DNA of 64,000 nucleotides from Rhizobium redzepovicii (lineage in GTDB: Bacteria > Pseudomonadota > Alphaproteobacteria > Rhizobiales > Rhizobiaceae): contig NZ_JAILYH010000006.1 in NCBI RefSeq assembly GCF_019793435.1, forward strand, positions 1-64,000, given 5' to 3'. The position numbers were made by a program, and so were the translations under genes. The notes below the pieces were generated by a model. That model was not told where the DNA came from. It did not search any database and worked only from the letters and a program-made list of their open reading frames with translations. Numbering within the stretch: position 1 is the stretch's first letter; each line of letters opens with the position of its first letter. Of this stretch, positions 9,168 to 17,592 are shown piece after piece.

Positions 9168-9181
9168 CGTTATGCATAACG
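9168..9181. repeat. Perfect 14-bp palindrome
   Basis: CGTTATGCATAACG reads the same on both strands. It lies in the 158-bp gap between the DUF3563 gene and the DUF2062 gene and could be a binding site for a dimeric regulator. No further support is visible. Confidence 0.3.
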
Positions 9182-9293
9182 GACGCCCCTCGGCATGACA
9201 AAGCTCTTCTCTGCTGCGAGGACTGAGCTGTTTTTTCGGCGGTATCATTCGCCGCTCTTGTCATGGTCATGTGCGCTGCACTAAATACCGGCC

Positions 9294-9884
9294 ATGTTGT
9301 TTCGCCGTCGCAAGCCCGCGGGATTCAAGGAAAAGATGCGAGAGCTTCTATGGCCCCGCAAAGGTTTCCTTCGCCCGCTCCGTTACCTCACAATGCGCAT
9401 CCTGCGCCTGAGCGCTTCGCCGCATGCGGTTGCGGCTGGCGTCGCTGCCGGTGTCTTCGTGTCGTGGACGCCGTTTATCGGTGTGCATTTCGTCATGGCC
9501 TTCGTCATCACCTATTTTCTCTCCGGCAGTATGGTGGCCGCGGCGCTGGGTTGCGCGGCCTTCGGCAACCCGCTGACCTATCCGTTCATCTGGGGCATCA
9601 CCTGGGAGATCGGACATCTGCTGCTGAGCCGTGAGGATCATATGGCTGGTCAGGCGGTGGATCTGGCCGCCCTCTTTCACAGGCTGAACTTCACCGAATT
9701 GTGGAGGCCGGTGCTGGAGCCGATGCTCGTCGGCGCCATTCCGCCGGGGATCGTCACCTCCGTTGCGCTCTATGCGCTGACATTCTACACCGTGAGGGGT
9801 TTTCAGACGCGCCGCCACACACGGCTGCTGGAGCGGGCGCGCCTGCGTCTGGCCGGCCCGGCCGGCGACATGCCGAGCGTATGA
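9294..9884 (+). CDS. DUF2062 domain membrane protein
   Basis: A 196-residue inner-membrane protein. The soluble basic N-terminus (residues 1-35) leads into the DUF2062 region. Hydrophobic segments are visible near 42-62, 66-100 and 150-172, including the typical GVAAGVFVSWTPFIGVHF and GNPLTYPFIWG motifs. The family is found in many proteobacteria and its biochemical role is unknown. It sits immediately before acpS, 38 bases away on the same strand, which is common in rhizobia and suggests a shared transcript with the acpS-lepB-rnc-era group. Confidence 0.85.
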   Translation: MLFRRRKPAGFKEKMRELLWPRKGFLRPLRYLTMRILRLSASPHAVAAGVAAGVFVSWTPFIGVHFVMAFVITYFLSGSMVAAALGCAAFGNPLTYPFIWGITWEIGHLLLSREDHMAGQAVDLAALFHRLNFTELWRPVLEPMLVGAIPPGIVTSVALYALTFYTVRGFQTRRHTRLLERARLRLAGPAGDMPSV

Positions 9885-9922
9885 ACCTGATCAAGAACTC
9901 TTAAGCGACGGAAGGTTCCGGC

Positions 9923-10333
9923 ATGATCATCGGCATTGGCAGCGATCTGATCGACATTCGCCGCGTCGAGAAATCCATCGAGCGCTTCGGCGAGCGCTTC
10001 ACCAATCGCTGCTTCACCGAGATCGAGCGCGCCCGTTCCGACCGCCGGACAAATCGCGGCGCCTCCTATGCCAAGCGTTTCGCGGCCAAGGAGGCTTGTT
10101 CCAAGGCGCTCGGCACCGGCATAGCCCAAGGCGTCTTCTGGAAGGATATGGGCGTCGTCAACCTGCCGAGCGGCAAGCCGACCATGGTTTTGTCGGGCGC
10201 TGCCGCCGTGATCCTCGAATCGATGCTGCCTGCGGGCCACAGGCCCGCCATTCATTTGACAATAACGGATGATTATCCCTTGGCACAGGCCTTCGTGATT
10301 ATCGAGGCATTGCCCGAGAACCTCTGGTCGTGA
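9923..10333 (+). CDS. acpS: Holo-[acyl-carrier-protein] synthase
   Basis: Transfers the 4'-phosphopantetheine arm of CoA to the serine of acyl carrier proteins, including AcpP encoded at 60.6 kb. The protein is 136 residues, normal for the family. The metal-binding Asp is in GIGSDLIDI near the N-terminus, and the second signature is [16 protein letters not shown]. Start context is AAGGTTCCGGC then ATG. The 22-bp tandem repeat begins at its stop codon. Confidence 0.96.
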   Translation: MIIGIGSDLIDIRRVEKSIERFGERFTNRCFTEIERARSDRRTNRGASYAKRFAAKEACSKALGTGIAQGVFWKDMGVVNLPSGKPTMVLSGAAAVILESMLPAGHRPAIHLTITDDYPLAQAFVIIEALPENLWS

Positions 10334-10403
10334 CCTCGGGAGCGTTGATCGCGACCTCGGGAGCTGCCGATCGCGACCTCGGGAGCTGTCGATCGCGACC
10401 TCT
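10330..10403 (+). repeat. Tandem 22-bp repeat, three copies plus a partial fourth
   Basis: The units are 10330-10350 (21 bp, diverged), 10351-10372 and 10373-10394 (differing at one base), and a 9-bp remnant at 10395-10403. The core reads GCGACCTCGGGAGCTG then C/T and CGATC. The array starts at the acpS stop codon, leaving about 100 bases before lepB. Confidence 0.9.
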
Positions 10404-10505
10404 CGTCGCTTTTGACGTTGTCACCATTGCCGCAACCGGCCGAAGTCGCTAGAGAGAACGTCAGAAGAATTGCGCCGCCGCGGCGTCTTGAAGGAATAAG
10501 ACTGC

Positions 10506-11249
10506 GTGTCCGAAAAAGTCGAAGCCAAGCCGAACGCCCTCTGGGAAAATATCAAAGTCATCATCCAGGCGCTGATTTTGGCGATGGTGATCCGTACGGT
10601 GCTATTCCAGCCCTTTACAATTCCGTCCGGTTCGATGATGCCGACACTGCTCGTCGGCGACTACATCTTCGTCAATAAGTTCGCTTACGGCTATTCGAAA
10701 TATTCGCTGCCCTTCTCGCCTGATATTTTCAGCGGCCGCCTGTTCGGCGCCGATCCGAAGCGCGGCGATATCGTCGTATTCCGCTTCCCGCCGAACCCCG
10801 AGATCGATTACATCAAGCGCTGCATCGGCCTGCCGGGCGACCATATCCAGGTCACCGACGGAGTGCTCTACGTTAACGGCAAACCCGTTCCGAAGGTAGC
10901 GGACGGTACCTTCACGTCGGATTACAAGCTCGATCCGGGCGCGGATGTGCCGGTGTTCCGCGAAACGCTCGACAATGGCAAGACTTACGACACGCTCGAT
11001 CAGTCTCCCGTGTCGCGCGGCGATAACACCCGCGAATTCATCGTGCCGGAAGGCCATTATTTCATGATGGGCGACAACCGCGACAACTCGCTCGACAGCC
11101 GCTTCGACGTCGGCTTCGTGCCTGCGGAAAATCTTGTCGGCCGCGCCAGCGTCATCTTCTTCTCGCTCGGCAACGATACCTCCTTCCGCGAAATCTGGAA
11201 GTGGCCGACGAACATGCGCTGGGATCGCCTCTTCAAGGTTGTTGAATGA
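10506..11249 (+). CDS. lepB: Signal peptidase I
   Basis: Cleaves signal peptides from exported proteins at the outer face of the inner membrane. The protein is 247 residues with one N-terminal membrane segment (about 16-36). Box B PSGSMMPTL carries the catalytic serine (S43), box D YIKRCIGLPGD the general-base lysine (K104), and box E MGDNRDNSLDSR lies near 190-201. The start is GTG, supported by an AAGGAATAAG ribosome site. The stop codon overlaps the rnc start (ATGA), so translation is coupled. Confidence 0.96.
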   Translation: MSEKVEAKPNALWENIKVIIQALILAMVIRTVLFQPFTIPSGSMMPTLLVGDYIFVNKFAYGYSKYSLPFSPDIFSGRLFGADPKRGDIVVFRFPPNPEIDYIKRCIGLPGDHIQVTDGVLYVNGKPVPKVADGTFTSDYKLDPGADVPVFRETLDNGKTYDTLDQSPVSRGDNTREFIVPEGHYFMMGDNRDNSLDSRFDVGFVPAENLVGRASVIFFSLGNDTSFREIWKWPTNMRWDRLFKVVE

Positions 11250-11965
11250 GCAAGGCGCAGACGCTTTCTGCGGCAGACCGCGCAAAGCTTGAAGGCCTGA
11301 TCGGTCACGACTTCACCGAAAAGGAACGCCTGGACCGGGCGCTGACCCATGCGAGCGCCCGCACCGAGAAGGGCGGCAACTACGAACGGCTGGAATTCCT
11401 CGGCGACAGGGTTCTCGGGCTCTGCATCGCCGAGCTTTTGTTCCGCACCTTCGGCACGGCGGGGGAAGGCGAGCTCTCGGTTCGTTTGAACCAGCTGGTC
11501 AGCGCCGAAACCTGTGCTGCGGTCGCCGACGAACTCAATCTTCATCTTTATATCCGCACCGGCGCCGACGTGAAGAAATTGACCGGCAAGCGGATGATGA
11601 ACGTGCGCGCCGACGTGGTCGAAAGCCTGATCGCCGCGATCTATCTCGACGGCGGCCTCGAAGTTGCCCGCCGCTTCATCCTGCGCTACTGGCAGGGCAG
11701 GGCGGTCAGGGCCGATGGCGCCAAGCGCGACGCCAAGACTGAGCTGCAGGAATGGTCGCACGCGAAATTCGGCGTCACACCAAACTACCGGGTTGATGAA
11801 CGCAGCGGACCGGATCATGATCCGCGCTTCAAGGTGACGGTGGAAGTTGCTGGCATAAAGCCGGAAACCGGCGTAGAGCGGTCGAAGCGTGCCGCCGAAC
11901 AGGTTGCGGCGACGAAGATGCTTGAGCGCGAAGGCATTTGGCAGCAATCGCCTGCCGGAAACTGA
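11246..11965 (+). CDS. rnc: Ribonuclease III
   Basis: Double-strand-specific endoribonuclease that processes rRNA precursors and many mRNAs. The protein is 239 residues. The RNase III signature is ERLEFLGDRVLG near residue 50, with the second acidic site in VRADVVESLIAAIYLDGG. The C-terminal double-stranded RNA-binding domain covers about 160-230. The gene overlaps lepB by four bases and is followed after 7 bases by era, the classic lepB-rnc-era operon. Confidence 0.97.
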   Translation: MSKAQTLSAADRAKLEGLIGHDFTEKERLDRALTHASARTEKGGNYERLEFLGDRVLGLCIAELLFRTFGTAGEGELSVRLNQLVSAETCAAVADELNLHLYIRTGADVKKLTGKRMMNVRADVVESLIAAIYLDGGLEVARRFILRYWQGRAVRADGAKRDAKTELQEWSHAKFGVTPNYRVDERSGPDHDPRFKVTVEVAGIKPETGVERSKRAAEQVAATKMLEREGIWQQSPAGN

Positions 11966-11972
11966 CGGGACA

Positions 11973-12914
11973 ATGACACAAGAAGAAGATATCGCGGCCG
12001 AAGCTACCGCAGAAACCAGTGGTCCGACGCATTCGGGCTTTGTCGCGCTGATCGGGCCGACCAATGCCGGCAAGTCGACACTGGTGAACCGCCTGGTCGG
12101 CGCCAAGGTCTCGATCGTCAGCCATAAGGTCCAGACGACACGTGCCATCGTTCGCGGCATCGCGATCCACGACAACGCCCAGATCGTCTTCATGGATACA
12201 CCCGGTATCTTCAAGCCGCGCCGCCGGCTCGACCGCGCCATGGTGACCTCGGCCTGGGGCGGCGCGAGGGATGCCGATCTGATCGTGCTGCTGATCGACA
12301 GCGAGCGCGGCCTGCGCGGCGATGCCGAAGCCATTCTCGAAGGCCTCAAGGAAGTCCGGCAGCCGAAGATCCTGCTGCTCAACAAGATCGACCGCGTCAA
12401 CCGCGAGGATCTGCTGGCCCTCGCGGCCGCTGCCAATGAAAAGATCGCCTTCGATCGCACCTTCATGATATCGGCCGAAAACGGGTCCGGCTGCGACGAT
12501 GTCATGGATTATCTGGCTGCGACGCTGCCGGAGGGGCCGTGGTATTATCCCGAAGACCAGATTTCAGATCTGCCGATGCGCCAGCTCGCCGCCGAGATCA
12601 CCCGCGAGAAGCTGTTCCTGCGGTTGCACCAGGAGCTTCCCTACGCCTCGCATGTCGAAACGGAGAAGTGGGAAGAGCGCAAGGATGGCTCGGTACGTAT
12701 CGAGCAGGTGATCTATCTTGAGCGCGACAGCCAGAAGAAGATCGCGCTCGGCAAGGGTGGTGAAACTATCAAGGCGATCTCGACGGCTTCCCGCAAGGAA
12801 TTGTCGGAGATCCTCGAGCAGCCGGTCCATCTCTTCCTGTTCGTCAAGGTTCGCGAGAATTGGGGTGATGATCCCGAACGGTTCCGCGAAATGGGTCTCG
12901 ATTTCCCGAAATAA
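11973..12914 (+). CDS. era: GTPase Era
   Basis: Ras-like GTPase that binds the 3' end of 16S rRNA and is needed for 30S maturation. The protein is 313 residues. The GTPase motifs are GPTNAGKST (G1), TTRAIVRG (G2), DTPGIF (G3) and NKID (G4). The C-terminal KH domain contains IALGKGGETIKAI. The ATG at 11973 with a GACGGGAC ribosome site is preferred over an upstream in-frame start that would lie deep inside rnc. An imperfect hairpin with AAGGGG/CCCCTT arms follows the stop (about 12912-12953). Confidence 0.97.
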   Translation: MTQEEDIAAEATAETSGPTHSGFVALIGPTNAGKSTLVNRLVGAKVSIVSHKVQTTRAIVRGIAIHDNAQIVFMDTPGIFKPRRRLDRAMVTSAWGGARDADLIVLLIDSERGLRGDAEAILEGLKEVRQPKILLLNKIDRVNREDLLALAAAANEKIAFDRTFMISAENGSGCDDVMDYLAATLPEGPWYYPEDQISDLPMRQLAAEITREKLFLRLHQELPYASHVETEKWEERKDGSVRIEQVIYLERDSQKKIALGKGGETIKAISTASRKELSEILEQPVHLFLFVKVRENWGDDPERFREMGLDFPK

Positions 12915-13065
12915 GGGGTGGCAAGAATTTGCTTATTCGGCTGCCAGCCCCTTGTTTTCAAATAAAAAAACCGCATCGCTCACGGAACAATTCGGTAACT
13001 TGTGCATTCCTTCATGAACGGCGCGCCAAAGACGGCGTGCCTGTTTTGCGACGGCAGGGGCGGGC

Positions 13066-13818
13066 ATGGTGACGTCGAGAACGATCAATTCCTTCAAGAC
13101 TCCTTGCCAGCAATGTCCTTTGCGGCCCCTGCCGCATTTCCGGGAATTCAGCCGCGACGAACTGGAATTCGTTTCCAATTTCAAGAGAGGTGAACTTGCC
13201 GTCGATGCCGGCTCCACCATCCTCGTCGAGGGTGCGCACAGCGCCCATCTTTTCACCGTGCTTGCCGGTTGGGGCTTTCGCTACAAGATGCTGGAGGATG
13301 GGCGCCGCCAGATACTGAATTATATCATGCCGGGCGATCTGGTCGGCCTGCAGGGAACGATCGCCGGCGAGATGCAGCATTCCGTCGAAGCGCTTTCACC
13401 GGTTTCTCTCTGCGTCTTCGAGCGCGACAGGCTGATGACGCTCTATAACAAACACCCCTCGCTTGCCTTCGACATCACCTGGATCGCGGCGCGCGAGGAG
13501 CGAATCTTGGATGAACACCTGCTCAGCATCGGCCGTCGCACGGCGTTGGAAAGAGCAGCCTATCTGATCGCTTTCCTGTTTGAGCGCGGCCGGAAGCTTA
13601 ATCTCTTCAATGGCCGCCAATTCATCCCCATCACCCAGCAACACATTGCCGATACGCTCGGCCTTTCCATCGTCCACACCAACAAGACCTTGAAAAAGCT
13701 CGGTGAACGTGGGTTGATCCGCTGGCAGGAGCGCGGCTGCGAGGTTCTGAACGGCGAGGAACTGATGGCGATTGCTGGCTGGGAAGGGCTCGGAGAAAGC
13801 AAACGTCCCTTCATCTAG
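13066..13818 (+). CDS. Crp/Fnr family transcriptional regulator
   Basis: A 250-residue regulator. The N-terminal cyclic-nucleotide-binding-like beta-roll covers about 25-125, a dimer helix follows, and the C-terminal winged helix-turn-helix is near 185-222 (ITQQHIADTLGLSIVHTNKTL). The N-terminus has CQQC (C14, C17) and there is a central cysteine C116, reminiscent of the iron-sulfur cysteines of Fnr. The usual four-cysteine N-terminal pattern of FnrN is not there, so oxygen sensing is uncertain. The recognition helix also differs from the E-x-x-S-R pattern of Fnr and Crp. The gene sits between era and a response regulator. Confidence 0.88.
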   Translation: MVTSRTINSFKTPCQQCPLRPLPHFREFSRDELEFVSNFKRGELAVDAGSTILVEGAHSAHLFTVLAGWGFRYKMLEDGRRQILNYIMPGDLVGLQGTIAGEMQHSVEALSPVSLCVFERDRLMTLYNKHPSLAFDITWIAAREERILDEHLLSIGRRTALERAAYLIAFLFERGRKLNLFNGRQFIPITQQHIADTLGLSIVHTNKTLKKLGERGLIRWQERGCEVLNGEELMAIAGWEGLGESKRPFI

Positions 13819-14041
13819 TCCCGGCCTTATGTCTTTTTTAAATGCGCATTAGCATCAGGGAAAATAAGCTCGGTCGTCGTCTTTCCTCCGATTTGATTCT
13901 TATCGACCGGGCAGAAAAATGGTTCATTCAGAAATGGTGGCGGAATTCACCGACAGCGTGCCATGCGGGGCACCGGAGGGCATTGATGTTGGCGAAACAG
14001 CCGGGGCGCTGCGACTGCCGCCCGACGGAGGGCGGGCAATC

Positions 14042-14404
14042 ATGAGCGCAATCCGTGTTCTGGTTCTTGAAGACAGCCTGATTATCGCGATGGAGGCGGA
14101 GGACATTTTGCGCCTGGCCGGCGTCGAGAATATCGATATCGTCGGCAGTGTGGAGCAGGCGAGGGCTGCCATCACTGCGGAGACCTATGATTTCGCGCTT
14201 CTCGACGTCAATCTCGGCGAGGGCATGAGCTTCGGATTTGCTCGTCATCTTCTCGATCTCGGCATTCCCTTCGGCTTTGTCAGCGGTTATTCCGATACCG
14301 GCGATTTCCCGCCGGACTTGCAGCACATTCCGCTTCTGGTGAAGCCTTTCGACGAAACGGCGATGCGTCAATTCCTGCTGAGGTTATTCCCCGCCGTTGC
14401 CTGA
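14042..14404 (+). CDS. Single-domain response regulator
   Basis: A 120-residue receiver domain with no output domain. The acidic pair is E10/D11, the phospho-acceptor is D55 in LLDVNLGEG, and the conserved lysine is K101 in LVKPFDE. The ATG at 14042 with GGAGGGCGGGCAATC is chosen; the frame is open further upstream but without a good start. Such stand-alone receivers in rhizobia often serve as phosphate sinks or act by protein contact. No histidine kinase gene is adjacent. The 223 bp between this gene and the Crp/Fnr gene show no other feature. Confidence 0.9.
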   Translation: MSAIRVLVLEDSLIIAMEAEDILRLAGVENIDIVGSVEQARAAITAETYDFALLDVNLGEGMSFGFARHLLDLGIPFGFVSGYSDTGDFPPDLQHIPLLVKPFDETAMRQFLLRLFPAVA

Positions 14405-14452
14405 CGCGGTCCAGGACAGCAGCTAGGCCTTTTCCATTTTCGGCATCATGTT

Positions 14453-14725
14453 CTAGAGCCTTTCCTGGTTAGATTGAAGCATTCTGCCGGAGCAGGTTTT
14501 CGTCAGGGCAGAGGCGATTGGCGACGGGCCTACCTCTTGGTACGGCCGAGCCGATCGCCTCTGATCCTGGCGGAAAGATGCCCGGCCCTTCGGGTTGGCT
14601 GAAACGGGCCGGCTGATCGACCGGCCGGCTTGGCCGTAAAGCCGGGCTACGACGCGCCGGCCGGTCGACCATCCGACTCCGTTTGAGCCAACAGAATGCT
14701 TCAATCTAACCGGGAAAGGCTCTAG
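14453..14725. repeat. 273-bp intergenic element with 34-bp terminal inverted repeats
   Basis: The left end (14453-14486) and right end (14692-14725) are inverted copies of 34 bases with one mismatch. Each reads CTAGAGCCTTTCC from outside inward. The interior holds further palindromes: AGAGGCGAT near 14512 pairs with ATCGCCTCT near 14560, and several GACCGGCCGG blocks occur near 14615-14670. There is no coding capacity. The form fits a non-autonomous, mosaic palindromic element of the RIME or MITE kind. It occupies most of the 353-bp gap between the response regulator and recO, and its right end is 33 bases before the recO start. Confidence 0.85.
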
Positions 14726-14757
14726 GATGGATTCGTCAGCCGCAAGGACTTCTTTCG

Positions 14758-15528
14758 ATGCAGTGGCAGGATCAGGCGATCATCCTGGGCGTCAAGCGCC
14801 ACGGCGAGACGAGTGTCATCGCCGAGGTGATGACGCGCGATCGCGGCCGCCATCTTGGCCTGGTGCGCTCCGGCCGGTCGCGCGCCATGCAGCCGGTGCT
14901 GCAGGCCGGCAATGCCGTGGAGGTTATCTGGCGCGCCAGGTTGGACGAACATCTCGGCGAATTCCGCGTCGAACCGGTGACGTTGCGCGCCGCCCGCCTG
15001 ATGGAAACGGCGACCGCCGTCTACGGCGTTCAGGCGATGGGCGCGCTGCTGCGGCTGCTGCCGGAGCGTGATCCGCATCCGCATCTCTTCGAAGCGCTGG
15101 AGGTCATCCTCGATCACCTGCACAACCCGGCCGATGCCGGCGAGCTCTTCGTGCGTTTCGAACTGGCGGTGCTGAACGATCTCGGCTTCGGCCTCGATCT
15201 CGCCGAATGCGCCGCGACCGGCGCCCGTTCCGATCTCGTCTATGTCTCGCCCAAATCCGGCCGCGCCGTCAGCCGCAGCGCCGGTGCCCCCTGGGCTGAC
15301 AAGATGCTGCTCCTGCCACCGTTTCTCGGTATCGAAGGCAATCGTGCGGCCGACTTCGATAGTCTCACGGCCGCGTTCCGTCTGACCGGGTTCTTTTTGC
15401 ATCGCCACGTCTATGAACCACGCGGCATCGAAGCCGCAGCAGCCCGCGACGGCTTCGTTCAGGCGGCGCTCAAGGCGCTCAATCCAGCCTTGCGGACGCT
15501 TTCCGGTCCGAATGATATTTCCGCCTGA
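14758..15528 (+). CDS. recO: DNA repair protein RecO
   Basis: Recombination mediator that helps RecA load on SSB-coated DNA in the RecFOR pathway. The protein is 256 residues. The N-terminal OB fold starts [18 protein letters not shown] and includes the GRSR basic turn. The helical C-terminal part has [15 protein letters not shown] and a [10 protein letters not shown] segment typical of the family. The start has an AAGGA ribosome site at suitable distance. The 273-bp repeat element lies immediately upstream, so the native promoter may be affected or supplied by it. Confidence 0.95.
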   Translation: MQWQDQAIILGVKRHGETSVIAEVMTRDRGRHLGLVRSGRSRAMQPVLQAGNAVEVIWRARLDEHLGEFRVEPVTLRAARLMETATAVYGVQAMGALLRLLPERDPHPHLFEALEVILDHLHNPADAGELFVRFELAVLNDLGFGLDLAECAATGARSDLVYVSPKSGRAVSRSAGAPWADKMLLLPPFLGIEGNRAADFDSLTAAFRLTGFFLHRHVYEPRGIEAAAARDGFVQAALKALNPALRTLSGPNDISA

Positions 15529-15628
15529 CTTCGGTTTTTTACCGGTGCAAAACATCCTCCGGATTTGGCGGTTTACCCGCATGGGAGCCCTTCCTATGTC
15601 TGGAGGACTGCCAGCCAAGGAGGATCCC

Positions 15629-16624
15629 ATGCTGACCAAGACCGCAACACCGAAGACGATCACGCTCTGGAACGGCCGCGAAATTCCGCGTCTCGGCATG
15701 GGATGCTGGGCGATCGGCGGCCCCTTCTTTGCCGGTGACACGCCGCTCGGCTGGGGCGAGGTCGACGACGATGAATCCGTCGAAGCGATCCGCCGCGCCA
15801 TCGAACTCGGCATCCGCTTCTTCGATACAGCCTCGAATTACGGCGCCGGCCATTCCGAAGAAGTGCTCGGCCGGGCGATCGGCAATCGCGACGATATTGT
15901 CGTCGCCACCAAGTTCGGCTTCGCCACCGACCCGCAAACCAAGCAGGCAACTGGCGCCTTCGCCGATGAGGCCTTCATCCGCCGTTCGGTCGAGACCTCG
16001 CTGCGCAGCCTCAGGCGCGACCGCCTCGATCTCCTGCAATTCCACATCAATGATTTTCCGTTGGAACAATCCGATGCCGTCTTCGACGTGCTGGAGGCGC
16101 TGCGCGCCGAAGGCAAGATCGGCGCATTCGGCTGGAGCACCGATTCTCCCGATCGCGCCGCCCGCCATGCCGGCCGCCAGGGCTATGTCTCGGTGCAGCA
16201 TACGATGAACGTCTTTGAGCCGGTGCCGGAGATGATCGCGGTGATCGAAAGGCAGGGGCTGATCTCTATTAATCGTGGTCCGTTGGCCATGGGGCTCCTG
16301 ACCGGCAAGTTTACCGCCGACAAGGCAGTGGGCGCCAAGGATGTACGCGGCGCGGCCCTCGACTGGATGGTCTACTTCAAGGACGGGCGCATGGCCCCGG
16401 AATTCGCCGCAAGGCTCGACGCCGTCCGCGATCTCCTGACCTCGGGTGGCCGCACGCTGACGCAAGGGGCGCTCGCCTGGCTCTGGGCAAAATCGCCGCG
16501 CACACTGCCTATTCCAGGCTTCCGCACGTTCGCCCAGGTGGAGGAAAATGTCGGGGCGCTGGAAAAGGGACCGCTGCCGGCGGATATCATGGCGGCGATC
16601 GACGCCGCACTCGGGCATCAGTGA
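15629..16624 (+). CDS. Aldo/keto reductase
   Basis: A 331-residue NAD(P)H-dependent oxidoreductase with the TIM-barrel AKR fold. The early strand GMGCWAIGG and the catalytic-site motif FFDTASNYGAGHSEEVLG (Asp and Tyr) are present, as is the Lys in VVATKFGF. The usual C-terminal cofactor region is near SPRTLPIPGFRT. The start is fixed by a very strong AAGGAGGAT ribosome site. The substrate is unknown. It is convergent with the MOSC gene. Confidence 0.9.
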   Translation: MLTKTATPKTITLWNGREIPRLGMGCWAIGGPFFAGDTPLGWGEVDDDESVEAIRRAIELGIRFFDTASNYGAGHSEEVLGRAIGNRDDIVVATKFGFATDPQTKQATGAFADEAFIRRSVETSLRSLRRDRLDLLQFHINDFPLEQSDAVFDVLEALRAEGKIGAFGWSTDSPDRAARHAGRQGYVSVQHTMNVFEPVPEMIAVIERQGLISINRGPLAMGLLTGKFTADKAVGAKDVRGAALDWMVYFKDGRMAPEFAARLDAVRDLLTSGGRTLTQGALAWLWAKSPRTLPIPGFRTFAQVEENVGALEKGPLPADIMAAIDAALGHQ

Positions 16625-16638
16625 GAGGCGGCGACAAT

Positions 16639-16681
16639 CCCCCACGCTTCCTCGTTCCTGTGACGAGCACAGGAATGGGGG
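16639..16681. repeat. Intergenic palindromic repeat
   Basis: A perfect 8-bp stem TTCCTGTG / CACAGGAA with loop ACGAG is flanked by CCCC and GGGG arms. The TCCTGTGACGAGCACAGGA pattern is familiar from rhizobial intergenic regions. It lies between convergent genes and could also serve as a bidirectional transcript end. Confidence 0.65.
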
Positions 16682-16725
16682 AGAACGTTGCAGCGCGTGC
16701 GGAAGAAAGCCTTCCGCAATTCGAC

Positions 16726-17583
16726 CTACCGCCGTGCACGAACCTTCAACGCCCAGCCCTCAGGCCTTTCCTCGACGACGCGCACGGTGTCACCGATCGT
16801 GATCCTGCCGTTGGCGCGCGGGGTGACGTTCCAGCCGAAGAGCGGGCCGGGCACACGCCGGTCGGCCGACATGCGGATGCGGCCCATTGATGGCATCGGG
16901 TTGGGTACCTCGCGTGAACCGGTCAACTGGTCCTGCGTCGTCATGATGCAGCGCGAGCAGGGTTTGACGAGATCGAAGCGGATGCCGGCAATCTCGATCG
17001 CCGCCCAGCGGTCCTCCGGCCAGGCCTCGTCGATATCGATGACGATGTTCGGACGGAAACGTTCCATGCCAACGCTGCCTTCGCCATGGGCCGCGAGGTC
17101 GGCGTTCAACGCTTTCAGCGAGCCGGTTGTCGTCACCAGGATCTGATAGCCGTCGGTAAAGGTTACGGGCGTACCTTCACCGGCCCATTCGGCATTCGCC
17201 GTGCGCCTTGCCTGGCCGTCGAAGAAGACCAGCCGCACCTCGCGGCCGAGCCATTCGGAAAGCAACCGGTTGCTTTCGGGATCGGCGACGGCGGCACTGA
17301 CGGTCGATTTCCACACGCTCACATCCATGCGGCTTTCAGGCCGAGGCGGCGGCACCGATATGTCCTGCCTTCCCTGCATCAGCAGCCGAAAAGCGCCGGG
17401 CTCCGGCCGGACCTCGATGCGCGCAAGGTCCGGCAATTCGCGCTGGGTGATGAAGTGTCCGTTGGGATCAGTGATCATTGCCCGCCGGTCGCCGGGAAGC
17501 CCATAGGCGTCGATGTCGGTCGAAGGCAGGGCAATGCCGCGGGCACTTTTGAGGGGATAGATGAAGAGGTCGCTGATACGCAT
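16726..17583 (-). CDS. MOSC domain protein (YcbX-like)
   Basis: A 285-residue protein. The N-terminal MOSC beta-barrel domain starts MRISDLFIYPLKSARG, and the C-terminal MOSC domain contains the conserved cysteine in KPCSRCIMTTQD. The family includes YcbX/YiiM and mitochondrial mARC, molybdenum-cofactor-binding N-hydroxylated-compound reductases. The cysteine suggests cofactor binding. No fused ferredoxin domain is present. The HD hydrolase gene upstream ends 9 bases before its start, so the two are probably in one operon. Confidence 0.85.
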   Translation of the reverse strand: MRISDLFIYPLKSARGIALPSTDIDAYGLPGDRRAMITDPNGHFITQRELPDLARIEVRPEPGAFRLLMQGRQDISVPPPRPESRMDVSVWKSTVSAAVADPESNRLLSEWLGREVRLVFFDGQARRTANAEWAGEGTPVTFTDGYQILVTTTGSLKALNADLAAHGEGSVGMERFRPNIVIDIDEAWPEDRWAAIEIAGIRFDLVKPCSRCIMTTQDQLTGSREVPNPMPSMGRIRMSADRRVPGPLFGWNVTPRANGRITIGDTVRVVEERPEGWALKVRARR

Positions 17584-17592
17584 GCCGTTCTC

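Noticed and set aside
11057..12505. 482-codon open frame on the minus strand across lepB, rnc and era
   Set aside because: It is antisense to three well-recognised genes, has no family similarity, and results from high GC content. The same applies to long antisense frames opposite fabF (61010-62344), mltG (62402-63961), the ABC transporter (30668-32101) and purF (44936-46390).
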